From: Chelydra serpentina
Lineage: Eukaryota; Chordata; Testudines; Chelydridae
Assembly (NCBI GenBank): GCA_037349315.1
Contig: JBAIAC010000004.1
Span: 38,257,001-38,321,000, forward strand
Reading direction: 5' to 3'
DNA: 64,000 nt
Positions 1 through 10,267 of this stretch are shown piece by piece. How positions within the stretch are numbered: the stretch's first letter is position 1; the number at the start of each line of letters is the position of its first letter. The notes below the pieces were generated by a model. That model had not been told where the DNA came from. It made no database searches and was given only the letters and a program-made list of their open reading frames with translations. The position numbers and the translations under genes were made by a program.

Positions 1-362
1 CACCTCTCTTGGAAAGTTTAATTAATGCTTAGCTACTGCACAAACTATCTGTGCAATGGGGTGCACTCACCTCTCATGAGTACCCCATCTCAGTGCACGA
101 GCCTGCACACTTTCTCTCAGTCTGTGGTGAGCCTTCGGTGACTCAGCCCTCCAGCCGAGTCAGACACAGTCTGTCTGGGTGATGAAAGCAAAGCAAACCC
201 CTTCCAGGGTGTAAGCCCGACAGTGGGCCTATTTCAGCACCCTCTGTTAGGTCTTTCGATCTGCAGCCTTATCCTGGGGCTCACTCTTCAATCAGTCCGG
301 CAGGGCCTATCACAGTACCCTGGCCTAAACTGTTTCTCAGCCACTTCTGATCTCCCTCAAAT

Positions 363-738
363 CAGGGCCGGCTCCAGGCACCAGCTTTCCAAGCTGGTGC
401 TTGGGGCGGCAGGCGAGAATGGGGCAGCAGTCCGAGTCCCGCGGCGGCAATTCGGCGGCAGGTCCACTCTTCCCACCGCCGAATTGCCGCTGCGAGACTC
501 GGACTGCCGCCCCAGTCTCGCCTGCCGCGGCAGCAATGGGGCGGCAGGTCCGCCGCTCTCCCCTTGCCGCAGTGGACTGGGACTGCCTGTGTCGGGGGTG
601 GGGCCGCAGGCAGACGTAGCGGGGCCCCACCTCCAACGCAAGCAGATGTAGCGGGGCCCCGCCCCCAACGCCTGCCTGCATCGGGGGCGGGGGCCGCCGC
701 CCCTGCTTGGGGCGGCAAAATTGTTAGAGCCGCCCCTG
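363..738. mobile_element. GC-rich non-autonomous hAT element (MITE) inside the LTR
   Basis: Left end CAGGGCCGGCTCCAGGC and right end TAGAGCCGCCCCTG form imperfect terminal inverted repeats. The element is flanked by a perfect 8-bp duplication cctcaaat (355-362 and 739-746), the hallmark of hAT transposition. The interior is very GC-rich with short inverted and direct repeats, for example the cggggccccgcc block near 650-665. It has no transposase, so it must have moved in trans. Overlapping open frames on both strands are a by-product of stop-poor GC-rich DNA and are not genes. Confidence 0.85.
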
Positions 739-895
739 CCTCAAATTATCCCTGTTCTTTAAGCAGTCTCAGCCCTGGTGTGGGGCCACGTTCCTCAGGG
801 CTCCCTCTTTGGAGGCTCTTTGCCCCTCTTGGCCTTTCTGGCCCCAGCTCTTCAGCTGGACTACTAAAAGAGTTCAGTTCCCCTTCTTGGGCGTT

Positions 896-1441
896 TAAGG
901 TTGACAACTTTCTAATTGCAGAAAGCTGACCACCCTTGCCCGCCCCCTGCCCTGCCCCTTCTCCAAGGCCCAGCACCTCACGCATTCCATCCCTCCATTA
1001 CTCGCTCTCCCTGACCCGTGCTCACTCTCACCTGGTTGGGGCGGGGGTTGGGGTGCAGGAGGGGGTGAGGGCTCCAGCTGGGGCTTTGAGGTGAGGCTGG
1101 GAATGAGAGGTTTGGGGTGCAGAAGGGGGCTCCAGGCTAGGGCCAAGGGGTTCAGAGAACAGGAGGGGACACAGGGCTGCGGGCAGGGGTGCAGGACGGG
1201 GGTCAGGGTGTGGGCTCCAGGGGGTACTGACCTCATGTGGCTCCCAGGAAGCGGCAGCATGTCCCTCCGGCTCCTAGGCCTAGGAATGGCTAGGGGCTCT
1301 GCATGCTGCCCCTGCCTGCAGGTGCCGCCCCGCAGCTCCCATTGGCCACTGTTCCCAGCCAACGGGAGCTGCAGAGCTGGTGCTTGGGGAGAGGGGGTGG
1401 TGCCTGCGGGTGGGGGCAGTGATGGATGCCTGGCAACCCTA
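896..1441. mobile_element. GC-rich hAT-like non-autonomous element
   Basis: The ends are taaggttgacaact on the left and tggcaaccctag on the right, an imperfect inverted repeat of the TAGGGTTGCCA type. The interior has tandem-like tggggtgcaggaggggg blocks at about 1040-1210 and a hairpin of gcagctcccattggcc against gccaacgggagctgc at 1337-1373. The same core is found near 3450 and 19587. It interrupts the LTR, whose sequence resumes at about 1442. I could not find a clean 8-bp duplication, so the exact ends are uncertain by a few bases. Confidence 0.6.
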
Positions 1442-1849
1442 GGATGCATCAAAGTCCAGGCCACTTTCCCAGTGACCAGTGGGGAGAACCCAGCCCCACC
1501 CTCCACTCTGGGTCCCAGCTCAGGGACCCCAAAGATAGCAGCCATCCGCCATGTCCCTTCAAATACACTGTGTTGCTGCAACAATTCCCTAGGCCACTTC
1601 CCCATGGCTTCAGCACATTCTTCACCCTTACCTCAGGGCCTTGTCCTGGTGGAGTCCAGAGCACCAGCCACTCTTCTCCAGCTCTAGCAGCTCTTCTTAT
1701 AGTAGCCTGTTGGTCGCTGATTGGCTGCTTCCCACACAGCCACTCTAGGCAGCTTGGAGGTCCTCTCTAGTGTCCTTTTCTGGGGCAGGGTGTGGCAGGG
1801 CCACAAGGCCTCCAGCAGGGGGCCTCAGGGCCTTGTCCACCCCATCACA

Positions 1850-3429
1850 ATCTGCAAACCTCTATGATTAAACATGTTTAAATGTGGGGCAGTTACTTTT
1901 CTTCAGCTGAGATGAATGTGGGTTCTTCCAACCAACATTTCAAAGCAAGGCAATCTTATCATTTTGTGCTATCTGGTTAATAACTTCATATTATCAAATG
2001 CGGAAAGTGAGAGCACTGGGAAGTGTCAGACACTTAACTCCATTTTACAGCCATAATTGTTTCCATTTGAGCCATGCGCTGTGGAGGGTGCTTGGACCTC
2101 AATTAAATTTAGGCTAGGGTTTCTGACTCAGCTTCTGCGCACCCATAGATAGGCTGGCACAATCTGGCCCTCAATGAGAATGACTCCTGTAATGAACACA
2201 TAGATTTATGATGCTTGTGTGAAATTACGTGAAATACATACAAAGTGAAGTTTGCCTGCATAAGAACACTGTCGACACACAAAAGTTGCACCATGTCAAC
2301 TAAAATTGGTTTCTAAATCAATGGTAGTTAAAACAATTGTTGTGTATAGACAAGGCCTGAGTAATGTCCTCAGGATTTGGCCCAGTATCAATGCACACAC
2401 AGACTATATGAAAATGTACACTTTGCTTCTAATTCTTATACATTATTACTATTGCGCATAATAAAAGGCTTAAGAATGATTATTGTTGGCTTGCTGTGGG
2501 TTGATAATTTCAGTAGGTTTCTGCGGTTTGTACTGAGACATGATCATTGTCTTCATCAGACATACATCATTACATAGGTGATACCTTCTATTTAGCTAAC
2601 AGGAAAATAAACATAAAAAAAAAGAAATGCTTTCAAGAAGCACAATCTTTTCTCATCAGTCCATGGGAATATACACTTCTACCCATGGCTTTGCTTTCCC
2701 AGGGCCTGATGAAGAGACTGATTCCCCAAAGCTTCCTGTTTTTACTCTTATTTTTAGTTAGTTCAAATGTAGAGATCACACACAATCTCATGTTGTTCTT
2801 TGGTTTGTACTGTATGCTAAAAGCAGCCTGCATTGATTATAACTAAGTACATCTAAACTCCAAGTAAAAACAATTGCATAAAAAGTATAGATTTCCATTG
2901 CATGTATAGATTTCCTAACACTGAATCACATTCACTGCATCACAGAAATCAATGTGGAGAGCCTTTTTAACGTGGCCTTGAACAATTTACATGATACAGT
3001 GGGTGAATTAACACACAGAGTAATGCAGGCTACTGGGAGCAGCTTAAGTCAATTATTGATATCCCAAGAATAAAGCAATTTAAATAGCTTCACAAAATCA
3101 TTTGCACACAAAACAGCACAGCAGCCTATTCAGACTTACCATATTTCATTATCTTGGCCAAACTCTACTCTACTCTACGCATGAAGTCAATGGGAGTTGT
3201 ATGCATGTACCTAAGGACAGAATTCAGCCCCAAGAGACGGTACACGCACCAGTCTGAACAGTTGAGACATCACAACTACTGGGGTCTTCTCAACTGCGAC
3301 ACTTTAAAGTGCAGTTCCGCTATGAAAAGTGACTGTTTACAAATGTCATAGTGGGGTTCCTTGTTTGTATTTCAATGATTTCCAAATCAAATTGTCTCCG
3401 ATTTTTCTGTCTAAATCCCTGTAAATTCA
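1850..3429. other. AT-rich intergenic DNA, no feature recognised
   Basis: Frames here are short and lack recognisable domains. Simple A runs occur near 2615-2625. I see no terminal repeats, tRNA-like boxes or coding signature. It may be unique sequence or very old repeat. Confidence 0.5.
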
Positions 3430-3933
3430 AGTTGGCCCCAAGCAGCAGCTCCACACTCCCATTGGCCAGGAACCACGGCCAATGGGAGCTGCGGGGGCGA
3501 TGCTTGCAGGAAAGAGCAGTGTGCAGAGCCGCCTGCCATGCCTCCGCCTAGGAGCCGGACCTGCTGGCCGCCTCTGGGGCGCAGTGTGGTCCGCGGTGCC
3601 AGGACAGGCAGGAAGCCTGCCTTAGCCACCCCAACTGCACCACTGACCAGGAGCCACTAGAGGTAAACCCGCGCTCCAACCCCAAACTCCTTATCCCCGG
3701 CCCCATCCCAGAGCCTGCACCCCCAGATGGAGTCCTCATCCCCTCCCACACCCCAATCCCCTGCCCCAGCCCACTGAAAGTGAGTGAGGGTGGGGGAGAG
3801 TGAGCCACCAAGGGAGGGGGAATGTAGTGAGCAGCGGGCAGGGCCCTGAGGAAGGGGTGGGGAAGGGGCATGGCCTCGGGGAAGGGGCAGGGCTAGAGTG
3901 TTCAGATGTGGAATTAGAAAGTTGGCAACCCTA
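3430..3933. mobile_element. GC-rich hAT-like element, inverted relative to the 896-1441 copy
   Basis: The right end reads ttagaaagttggcaacccta, matching the complement of the left end of the 896-1441 element. The core hairpin cactcccattggcc / ggccaatgggagctgc lies at 3456-3493, followed by the agagcagtgtgcagagccgcctg block also seen at 19640-19665. The left boundary is fuzzy (about 3420-3440) and probably truncated. No target duplication was identified. The 3548-3871 and 3657-4004 reverse frames are shadows in this element. Confidence 0.55.
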
Positions 3934-3998
3934 CCTTCACACCATGCTTTAATGGGTTTGCACAGTGTAACTAATATGAAATTCACTAAACCCTTATC

Positions 3999-4434
3999 GG
4001 TCACACTTTATATAGTATGGGCTAGGCTAGTTGAAAAAATGTCATCAAAACTGCTTTTGACAGGAAATTGGACTTTTGACAAAATGATTTTTTTCTTGGA
4101 AAATGTCTGCTTTCTGTGGAAATTTTTGATTGAAAGAAAAAAAAGCTTTTGGTCAAATAAATATTGGGTTTTTTGACATAAATCAAAATTTGCAGTGAAA
4201 TATTTTTTCCCTGACCCACTCTAGTAAGGACAGATTTTTAAGTAGTTTATAAAAGGGTTAATAAATCATTAATGGATGTCTTAAACAGTTAATCTATTGT
4301 TATAAAGTCCAATAAACGAGACTTAAAACCATCTATAACACTTTCTAGTGTATTCATATTCATATTAACTTATAGCAGCTGTTAATTATTTTTTGGACTC
4401 TTTATAAATGTACTGTTAATATAAAGTGTGACCC
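3999..4434. mobile_element. MITE with ggtcacactttata termini, split by an A/T-rich repeat
   Basis: Left end GGTCACACTTTATAT (3999-4013) is the exact complement of ATATAAAGTGTGACC (4419-4433). The outer flanks of about 25 bp and 210 bp belong together. They are separated by a T/A-rich insert at about 4022-4226. Superfamily is not assigned because no clear target duplication was found. Confidence 0.6.
4022..4226. repeat. A/T-rich aattttgga/ggaaaattt repeat, copy 1
   Basis: The segment has repeated variations of ggaaattttt, gacaaaatgattttt and ttgaaaaaatg. It is bordered by ctagttgaa on the left and cactctagtaagg on the right. It resembles the segments at about 14990-15510 and 36960-37480 in base pattern. 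It lies inside the MITE 3999-4434, so it inserted after that element. No coding capacity is visible. Confidence 0.4.
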
Positions 4435-5414
4435 AATTCTGCAGATGATGCACCAGGACAGCATACAGCTCCCTTTCCCACAACTGTGCTGGCTCTACTA
4501 GTCTGGCAGCATTAAAAGTAGTAAAACACCATTTGTGTCACTAAAGTAAGCAGCTAGGACTTTGCATACACAGGGAAAAAATCTGTGTAGTGACAAGGTG
4601 CCATTTTTTAGAGTCACTTTACAGATTAAAACTACACTTTCAGCTTTCACCTACAAATTAAAAATTTAAATTTCAAAGTTAACAACTGGCAATTCATCTA
4701 TGAGAGAGCTGGCATATGAGCCAAGTATTAGACTTTAAAGGGTAACGTTTCAGATAAGCTTTGGCCTAGTTTTCCCAGTTTATGGGTATAATTTCTAGAG
4801 TAAATCTGAGTACTTGTTTCTTTATCTACAGTACAGTACCTGATTTGTGCTCACAATCAAGTGGTTAGCAATTCAAGAACTCAGAATGGTGTCTACAATT
4901 CAATTATGGGCACAAAATGCATGTGCCCCTGTAAAATGGGAGTCCATCTTTTAGAAAACATACCACCAACTATTCAAGTACAGTATTTCCAGAATATGCA
5001 CATTTTAAGTTTAAATTTGTACTTGATTAGGCTGAAGTCTCATCCAACAGCAGACAGCTGCCGATCACTCTACTACCTCATTGGCTGTAATTTGAGCTCA
5101 TTTCAGGGGCATTTAGGATCCTCCTCAGGAAACTTCTGAGGAGTTAGGACCCAACCCTTGCTACAGAAGTCACTGAGAGGACAGGACACTCAGAGGACCT
5201 CATGAGAGACACTCAACTGCTTCAGAATAGAGCCTTTTAATTACAAGGCATAAATCAGGTTTAGTTTTCTGGTTACACGTCTGCAGTTAAAAACAGAAGA
5301 TATACTGATCCCAGGAAGGGACTGTGGGGAAAGGCCTGGAGACAGGCCCATGCAGGAAGTGGTTCAGGAAGGAAGCAAGGGAACTGAGTAGATGGACCTT
5401 GGCTGCTGGCCACA
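4435..5414. other. Intergenic DNA, no feature recognised
   Basis: The sequence is moderately AT-rich with no terminal repeats, tRNA-like boxes or convincing reading frame. The 92-codon frame at 4861-5139 has no recognisable domain. Confidence 0.45.
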
Positions 5415-6261
5415 CAGTACTGCCAACCTCAAGAGATCAAAAACCAGGAGTTAGACCCCCCCAAATCATGATGTTTTTTAAGACTATTGTGTTTTTGATC
5501 TGTCTGTTGATTACTGAACACCCCCTACCCATCCCCAGTGTGTGTGTGTGACAGTTAGTGCTGCCCTCGGTCCCAGATTGATTGGGTAAGGTGATTTTGG
5601 CCCCTGCTGAAAGAGCTCTCACTCTCACATCTGCCTGTCCTCTGCCCAGCAATTAATCCTGCACCCACTTAGCCCCCTCCCCATCTGTTCAGCACCCCCC
5701 TCGACTCCCAACCTGTTAGTGAAACCCCCCATCTCTTCATCACCCAGCCCCTCATTAATTCAACCCCTCCCCCCTCAGTTTGCCCCCACCCAGCCTCACC
5801 TCTGCTCCAACTGGGTTTTATACCCCTCTCTCCCAGGCCTGGTGGGGAGCTGCAGCAGGGTCCCCTCTGCCCCTTCCAGGGCTCTTTTCCCCGCCTCTGC
5901 CTTACCCAGGCCAGGGGCTATGTGGGGGAGGAGCAGTGGCACCATCCTGTTCCCATTGCTCACAGGAGGGGAGGGTGCAGAGCTGCACTGAGCTGCTGGG
6001 CTCTTTAGCTCCCTCCTTCCCCGTCCTCCTGTGAGAGCAGCTTCAGCTTGCCCAGGGGAGGAGGACCAGGAGACCAAACTGTTCTTGTAGCAGCTCTGAT
6101 AGGTTGCTCAGCCCCATGGGGTGGGAAAACGGGGTAGGCAGCCAACCAGAAGGCTCAAATTCACTAGCGAGTTGGAACTTCTCCTGTCATTGCGAGACTG
6201 GCTCCGGCACCAGCCAAAATCATGTCACAAGTGAAAAAAATTGTGAAAGTTGGCACAGCTG
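5415..6261. mobile_element. Probable hAT-type element with CT-rich interior
   Basis: The left end CAGTACTGCCAACCT and the right end agttggcacagctg are approximate inverted complements of the CAGTGCTGCCAAC type. The middle (5640-6070) is C/T-rich with GC-rich segments and no transposase. No matching 8-bp duplication was seen at these ends, so either the right end has decayed or the boundary is slightly wrong. Confidence 0.42.
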
Positions 6262-6453
6262 ATGAGCCGGTCCTGAAATGTTGCACCCAGCCCCGAGGGG
6301 GCATGCCAGCTAGGGATGCACTCGTCTACAGTGCATTATAGATGAGACTGGTACCACAGACTTAGTAAGATTGTTCAGAACTTTCCATTATTAGGTCCTA
6401 TTTTCAGTTGCTTATAACGTCCCAGATTTTAACTGTTTGTTCTGAAATCTCCC

Positions 6454-7221
6454 ATGATGCTTGTCTGCATCTGGACCCATGGAAAAGAAGCCCTTGAGGA
6501 ATTCCACCACGATTTCAAAAATTTCCATCCCACCATCAACCTCAGCTTGGACCAATGCACACAAGTGGTCCATTTCCTGGACACTACTGTGCTAATAAAC
6601 GATGGTCACATAAACACCACCCTATACCGGAAACCTACTGATTGCTATACTTACCTACATGCCTCCAGCTTCCATCCAGGACACACCACACGATCCATTG
6701 TCTACAGCCAAGCTCTAAGATACAACCGCATTTGTTCCAATCCCTCAGACAGAGACAAACACCTACAAGATCTCTATCAAGCGTTCTTAAAACTACAATA
6801 CCCACCTGCTGAAGTGAAGAAACAGATTGACAGAGCCAGAAGAGTACCCAGAAGTCACCTACTACAGGACAGGCCCAACAAAGAAAATAACAGAACACCA
6901 CTAACTGTCACCTTCAGCCCGCAACTAAAACCTCTCCAGCGCATCATCAAAGATCTACAACCTATCCTGAAAGATAATCCCTCACTCTCACAGATCTTGG
7001 GAGACAGACCAGTCCTCGCTTACAGACAGCCCCCCAACCTGAAGCAAATACTCACCGGCAACCACACACCACACAACAAAAACACTAACCCAGGAACCTA
7101 TCCTTGCAACAAAGCCCTATGCCAACTCTGTCCACATATCTATTCAAGTGATACCATCATAGGACCTAATCACATCAGCCACGCCATCAGGGGCTCGTTC
7201 ATCGCACATCTACCAATGTGA
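6454..7221 (+). pseudogene. Penelope-like RT C-terminal fragment and linker, broken before GIY-YIG
   Basis: This is a 255-codon open frame. Residues 6-20 (IWTHGKEALEEFHHD) and a later HFLDTTV segment match the conserved RT region of Penelope-like elements. The next part is basic and proline-rich. Around residues 219-226 there is a Cys-rich CNKALCQLC motif typical of the region just before the endonuclease. The frame ends early at 7221. The neighbouring frame carries IYAIMGQQCPSAMYIGQT, so an indel separates the two parts. Catalytic RT motifs upstream are absent because of 5' truncation. Confidence 0.68.
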
Positions 7222-7785
7222 TATATGCCATCATGGGCCAGCAATGCCCCTCTGCCATGTACATTGGCCAAACGGACAGTCTCTACGCAAAAGAATAAAT
7301 GGACACAAATCTGACATAAGGAATCATAACATTCAAAAACCAGTAGGAGTACATTTCAGCCTCTCTGGTCACTCAATAACAAACTTAAAGGTGGCAATTC
7401 TGCAACAGAAAAGCTTCAAAAACAAACTGCTGAACTGGAATTAATTTGCAAACTAGATACCATTAACTTGGGCTTGAATAGAGACTGGGCGTGGCTGGGT
7501 CATTACACAAATTGAATCTATTTCCCCATGTTAAGTATCCTCACACCTTCTTGTCAACTGTCTGAAATGGGCTCTCTTGATTATCACTACAAACGTTTTT
7601 TTCTCTTGTTGATAATAGCTCATCTTAATTAACTAGCCTCTTAGAGAAGTTCTCTGTGTGTATATATATCTTCATACTGTATGTTCCATTCTATGCATCT
7701 GATGAAGTGAGCTGTAGCCCACAAAAGCTTATGCTCAAATAAATTTGTTAGTCTCTAAGGTGCCACAAGTATTCCTTGTTCTTTT
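6455..7785 (+). mobile_element. Penelope-like retroelement, 5'-truncated
   Basis: The element starts abruptly inside the reverse-transcriptase region. It continues through a basic linker and a GIY-YIG endonuclease-like region, and ends in a non-coding 3' tail at about 7450-7785. The tail contains acaaaagcttatgctcaaat and ctctaaggtgccaca, and a related tail stands alone at 36647-36765. It lacks the N-terminal RT domains and any 5' terminal repeat, so it cannot be autonomous. Confidence 0.72.
7205..7444 (+). pseudogene. GIY-YIG endonuclease region of the Penelope-like element, frameshifted
   Basis: In one frame from about 7205 the sequence reads through IYA and YIGQT, the two halves of a GIY-YIG-type core with IY replacing GIY. 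It then hits a stop near 7283. The 7244-7444 frame continues the domain with LRKRINGHKSDIRNH and VGVHFSLSGHS. Both segments are expected in one domain, so at least one further indel has occurred. In this family the domain nicks target DNA for insertion. This copy is non-functional as it stands. Confidence 0.65.
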
Positions 7786-8319
7786 TGAGGAACAAATGTT
7801 GCTGAGGGTCATGACTCAAATGCAGCTGCTCACTACAAAGCCTATGTTTCCAAGGGCCTTCAAAACACTAAGTTAGGATTTACCTGCCAGAACTCCAAAT
7901 TTCTGAGCAAAGTCAAAGCCAATAGAAACGTAAACCATTAGCTCGTGGGACAGGGATTCCACATAACCCAGTACATTTGAGCTGATCATGTCTGTTTAAT
8001 ATATATCTCAAGTGACAACAGACGTTCTGGTAAAGTACTTATGCTTGCTGCTGTTGACAAGAATGCTGTATAGATTAATTAACAGGAAAAGGGCAGAACT
8101 GTTGATTTAAGATGCAACAGTGGGCAACCATATCTTGCATTAGCGGCTGATCAACGTGCGTCAGTAATGTGTACTTTATTTTGCTTTTTTGGTTTCCAGA
8201 AGGGATTTTGTGCTGTGTTTACTTTTGGGAATTGCTTGTGAAAAATAATATTTATTATGGGCCGCAGTTCAGGTTGTTGTGTTGAGAAGAACTATGCTTT
8301 TTTTGTCCTGGATAATATT
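7786..8319. other. Intergenic DNA, no feature recognised
   Basis: No terminal repeats, tRNA-like boxes or supported reading frame were found. Confidence 0.45.
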
Positions 8320-8765
8320 GGACCAAATTCTCTGGTTCACTGGCTACGTTACACTGCTCTAGCATGACAAAGCAGCTGTAAACCCAGCCCCTACTATTAC
8401 ACTGAGGGTATGTTTCCACTGCAATGAAAAACCCACGGCTGCCCCATGCCAGCTGACTTGGGCTTGGGCTAAGGGGCTGTTCAGTTGCAGTGTAGACTTT
8501 CAGGCTCGAGCTGGGGCCTGAGCTCTAGGGTCCTGCATGGTGGCAGGATCCCAGAGCTCAGGTTCCAACCCAAGTCCAAATGTCTACACTGCAATTAAAC
8601 AGCCCCTTAGCCCAAGCCCTGCAAAGGCTGGCCTGGGCCAGTCGTGCATGTCTAATTGCAGTGTAGATGTACCCTGGGTGGCCAGTTAAGCCAGGTTTAC
8701 AGCTGTTTCATGTTGCCAGAGCAGTGCAAAGCAGCTGGAGTGCACAATAGCAATGAATTTGGCCC
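8320..8765. mobile_element. Palindromic MITE (outer), host of 8406-8675
   Basis: The left arm ggaccaaattctctggttca is complemented by the right arm ending agcaatgaatttggccc. The inner parts agcagctgtaaacc and ggtttacagctg also pair. The arms are separated by a second palindromic element at 8406-8675. The structure is a fold-back with no coding capacity. Confidence 0.6.
8406..8675. mobile_element. Palindromic MITE with gggtatgtytacactgcaat ends
   Basis: The ends gggtatgtttccactgcaat and attgcagtgtagatgtaccc are complementary with few mismatches. A second inverted pair lies inside: ttgggctaaggggctg (8470-8485) against cagccccttagcccaag (8602-8618). Related ends (gtctacactgca) occur at 19131 and about 21400. 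It was inserted into the palindrome 8320-8765. Confidence 0.62.
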
Positions 8766-9180
8766 AGTATGTTTATATTATATATTTTAGGGCTGTCAAG
8801 TGACTAAAAAAATTAATCATTATTAAAAAAAATAATCACAATTCATTGGGCGATAGATCGCACTGTTAAACAATGATAAAGTATCATTTATTTAAATAGT
8901 TTTGGATAATTTCTACATTTTCAAATATATTGATTTCACTTACAACACAGAATACAAGGTGTACAGTGCTCACTTTATATTTATTTTTTATTACAAATAT
9001 TTGCATTGTACAAAACAAAAAGTACTGTAATAGTATTTTTCAATTCACCTAATACAAGTACTGTAGTGAAATGTCTTTATCATGAAAGTTGAACTTACAA
9101 ATGTAGAATTATGTACAAAAAATAGCAGCATTCAAAAATAAAACAATGTAAAACTTTAGCGCCTACAAGTCCACTCAGTC

Positions 9181-9960
9181 CTACTTCTTGTTCAGCCAAT
9201 CGGTCAGACAAACAAGTTTGTTAACATTTGAAGGAGATAATGCTGCCTGCTTCTTGTTTACAATATCACCTGAAAGTGAGAACAGGCATTCACATGGCAC
9301 TGTTGTAGTCAGCGTTGCAAGATATTTATGTGCCAGATGCACTAAAGATTCATATGTCCCTTCATACTTCAACCACCATTCCAGACAGGGCCGGCTTTAG
9401 GCCGATTCCCCCAAATCGTGCCCCGCGCCTAAGAGGGGCCCCACAACGTCTGTGTCTTCGGCGGCAGCTCAATCGCTGACACTGTCTTTGGCGGCATTTC
9501 GGGGGGGGCGGGCATCGAAACTGTTCGAATCAGGCCCCGCACTTCCTAAAGCCGACCCTGATTTCAGAGGACATGCTTCCATGCTGATAGCAGGTTCTCC
9601 TTGATAATCATCCAAAGCAGTGCGAACTGATGCATGTTCATTTTCATCATCTGAGTCAGATGCCACCAGCAGAAGGTTGATTTTCTTTCTTGGTGGTTCA
9701 GGTTCTCTATTTTCCACATTGGAGTGTTGCTCTTTTAAGACTTCTGAAAGCATGCTCCATACCTCGTCCCTCTCAGATTTTGGAAGGCACTTCAGATTCT
9801 TAAACCTTGAGTTGAGTGATGTAGCTATCTTTAGAAATCTCACATTGGTACCATCTTTGTGTTTTGTCAAATCTGCAGTGAAAGTGTTCTTAAAACGAAC
9901 AACATATGCTGTGCTGGGTCATCATCCAAGACTGCTATAATATGAAATATATGGCAGAAT
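9181..9960 (-). pseudogene. hAT transposase C-terminal half, interrupted by a MITE
   Basis: Two minus-strand segments belong together. 9870-9569 encodes SLNSRFKNLKCLPKSERDEV, followed by an acidic linker, as in ZBED-like hAT transposases. 9372-9181 encodes HLAHKYLATLTTTVPCECLF and SLSGDIVNKKQAAL, the hAT dimerisation domain. The MITE 9386-9560 separates them. A stop interrupts the upstream frame around 9870. The BED zinc finger and N-terminal catalytic part are missing, so it is an internal-deletion derivative. Confidence 0.75.
9386..9560. mobile_element. Short hAT-type MITE inserted in the hAT transposase
   Basis: The ends CAGGGCCGGCTTTAGG and CCTAAAGCCGACCCTG match at 15 of 16 bases when inverted. 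The flanking 8-mers attccaga (9378-9385) and atttcaga (9561-9568) differ at one base, a C/T transition. The 175-bp interior is GC-rich. Removing it rejoins the arm sequence ccattccag with aggacatgc, which also exists uninterrupted in inverted form near 10050-10080. Confidence 0.8.
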
Positions 9961-10024
9961 GCGGGTAAAACAGAGTAGGAGACATACAATTCTCTCCCAA
10001 GGAGTTCATCCACAAATTTAATTA

Positions 10025-10267
10025 ATGCATTTTTTTTTAATGAGCATCATCAGCATGGAAGCATGTTCTCTGGAATGGTGGCCGAAGCATGAAGGGACAT
10101 ATGAATCTTTAGTGCATCTGGCACATAAATATCTTGCAACGCTGGCTACAACAGTGCCATGCGAATGCCTGTTCTCACTTTCAGGTAATATTGTAAATAA
10201 GAAGCGGGCGGCATTTGTTTGTCTGAGCAATTGGCTGAACAAGAAGTTGGACTCAGTAGACTTGTAG
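10025..10267 (+). pseudogene. Inverted second copy of the hAT dimerisation domain
   Basis: This 80-codon frame reads SLVHLAHKYLATLATTVPCE, then CLFSLSGNIVNKKRAAF and WLNKK. It is the same hAT C-terminal domain as at 9181-9372 but on the opposite strand and with its own substitutions. A short segment (SPSNVNKL in the other copy) is missing here. It forms the right arm of the fold-back element and has no upstream transposase. Confidence 0.75.

Larger units (their letters stand above)
52..1849 (-). mobile_element. Solo LTR (retrovirus-like/gypsy-type), interrupted by two hAT insertions
   Basis: Begins TGCAATGGGG and ends CCCCATCACA on the + strand, so it has TG...CA termini with related ends. 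It is flanked by a perfect 5-bp target duplication, atctg, at 47-51 and 1850-1854. Orientation is taken as minus because a TATA-like motif (tataaga) reads leftward at 1695-1701, about 150 bp from the 1849 end. Removing the hAT insertions at 363-738 and 896-1441 leaves roughly 0.86 kb. The segment near 148-165 (agccctccagcc) recurs in the LTR at 46144-46781, and both have similar TG/CA ends, so they look like relatives. No internal retroelement coding sequence adjoins it, so it is a solo LTR. Confidence 0.72.

Noticed and set aside
223..929. Several overlapping 70-140-codon frames on both strands
   Set aside because: They lie in a GC-rich hAT element and LTR DNA, overlap on both strands, and have no domain, so they are compositional.
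895..1687. 236-codon minus and 198-codon plus frames
   Set aside because: Both cover the GC-rich hAT-like element and LTR sequence, with proline/glycine-rich low-complexity translation and no homology signal.
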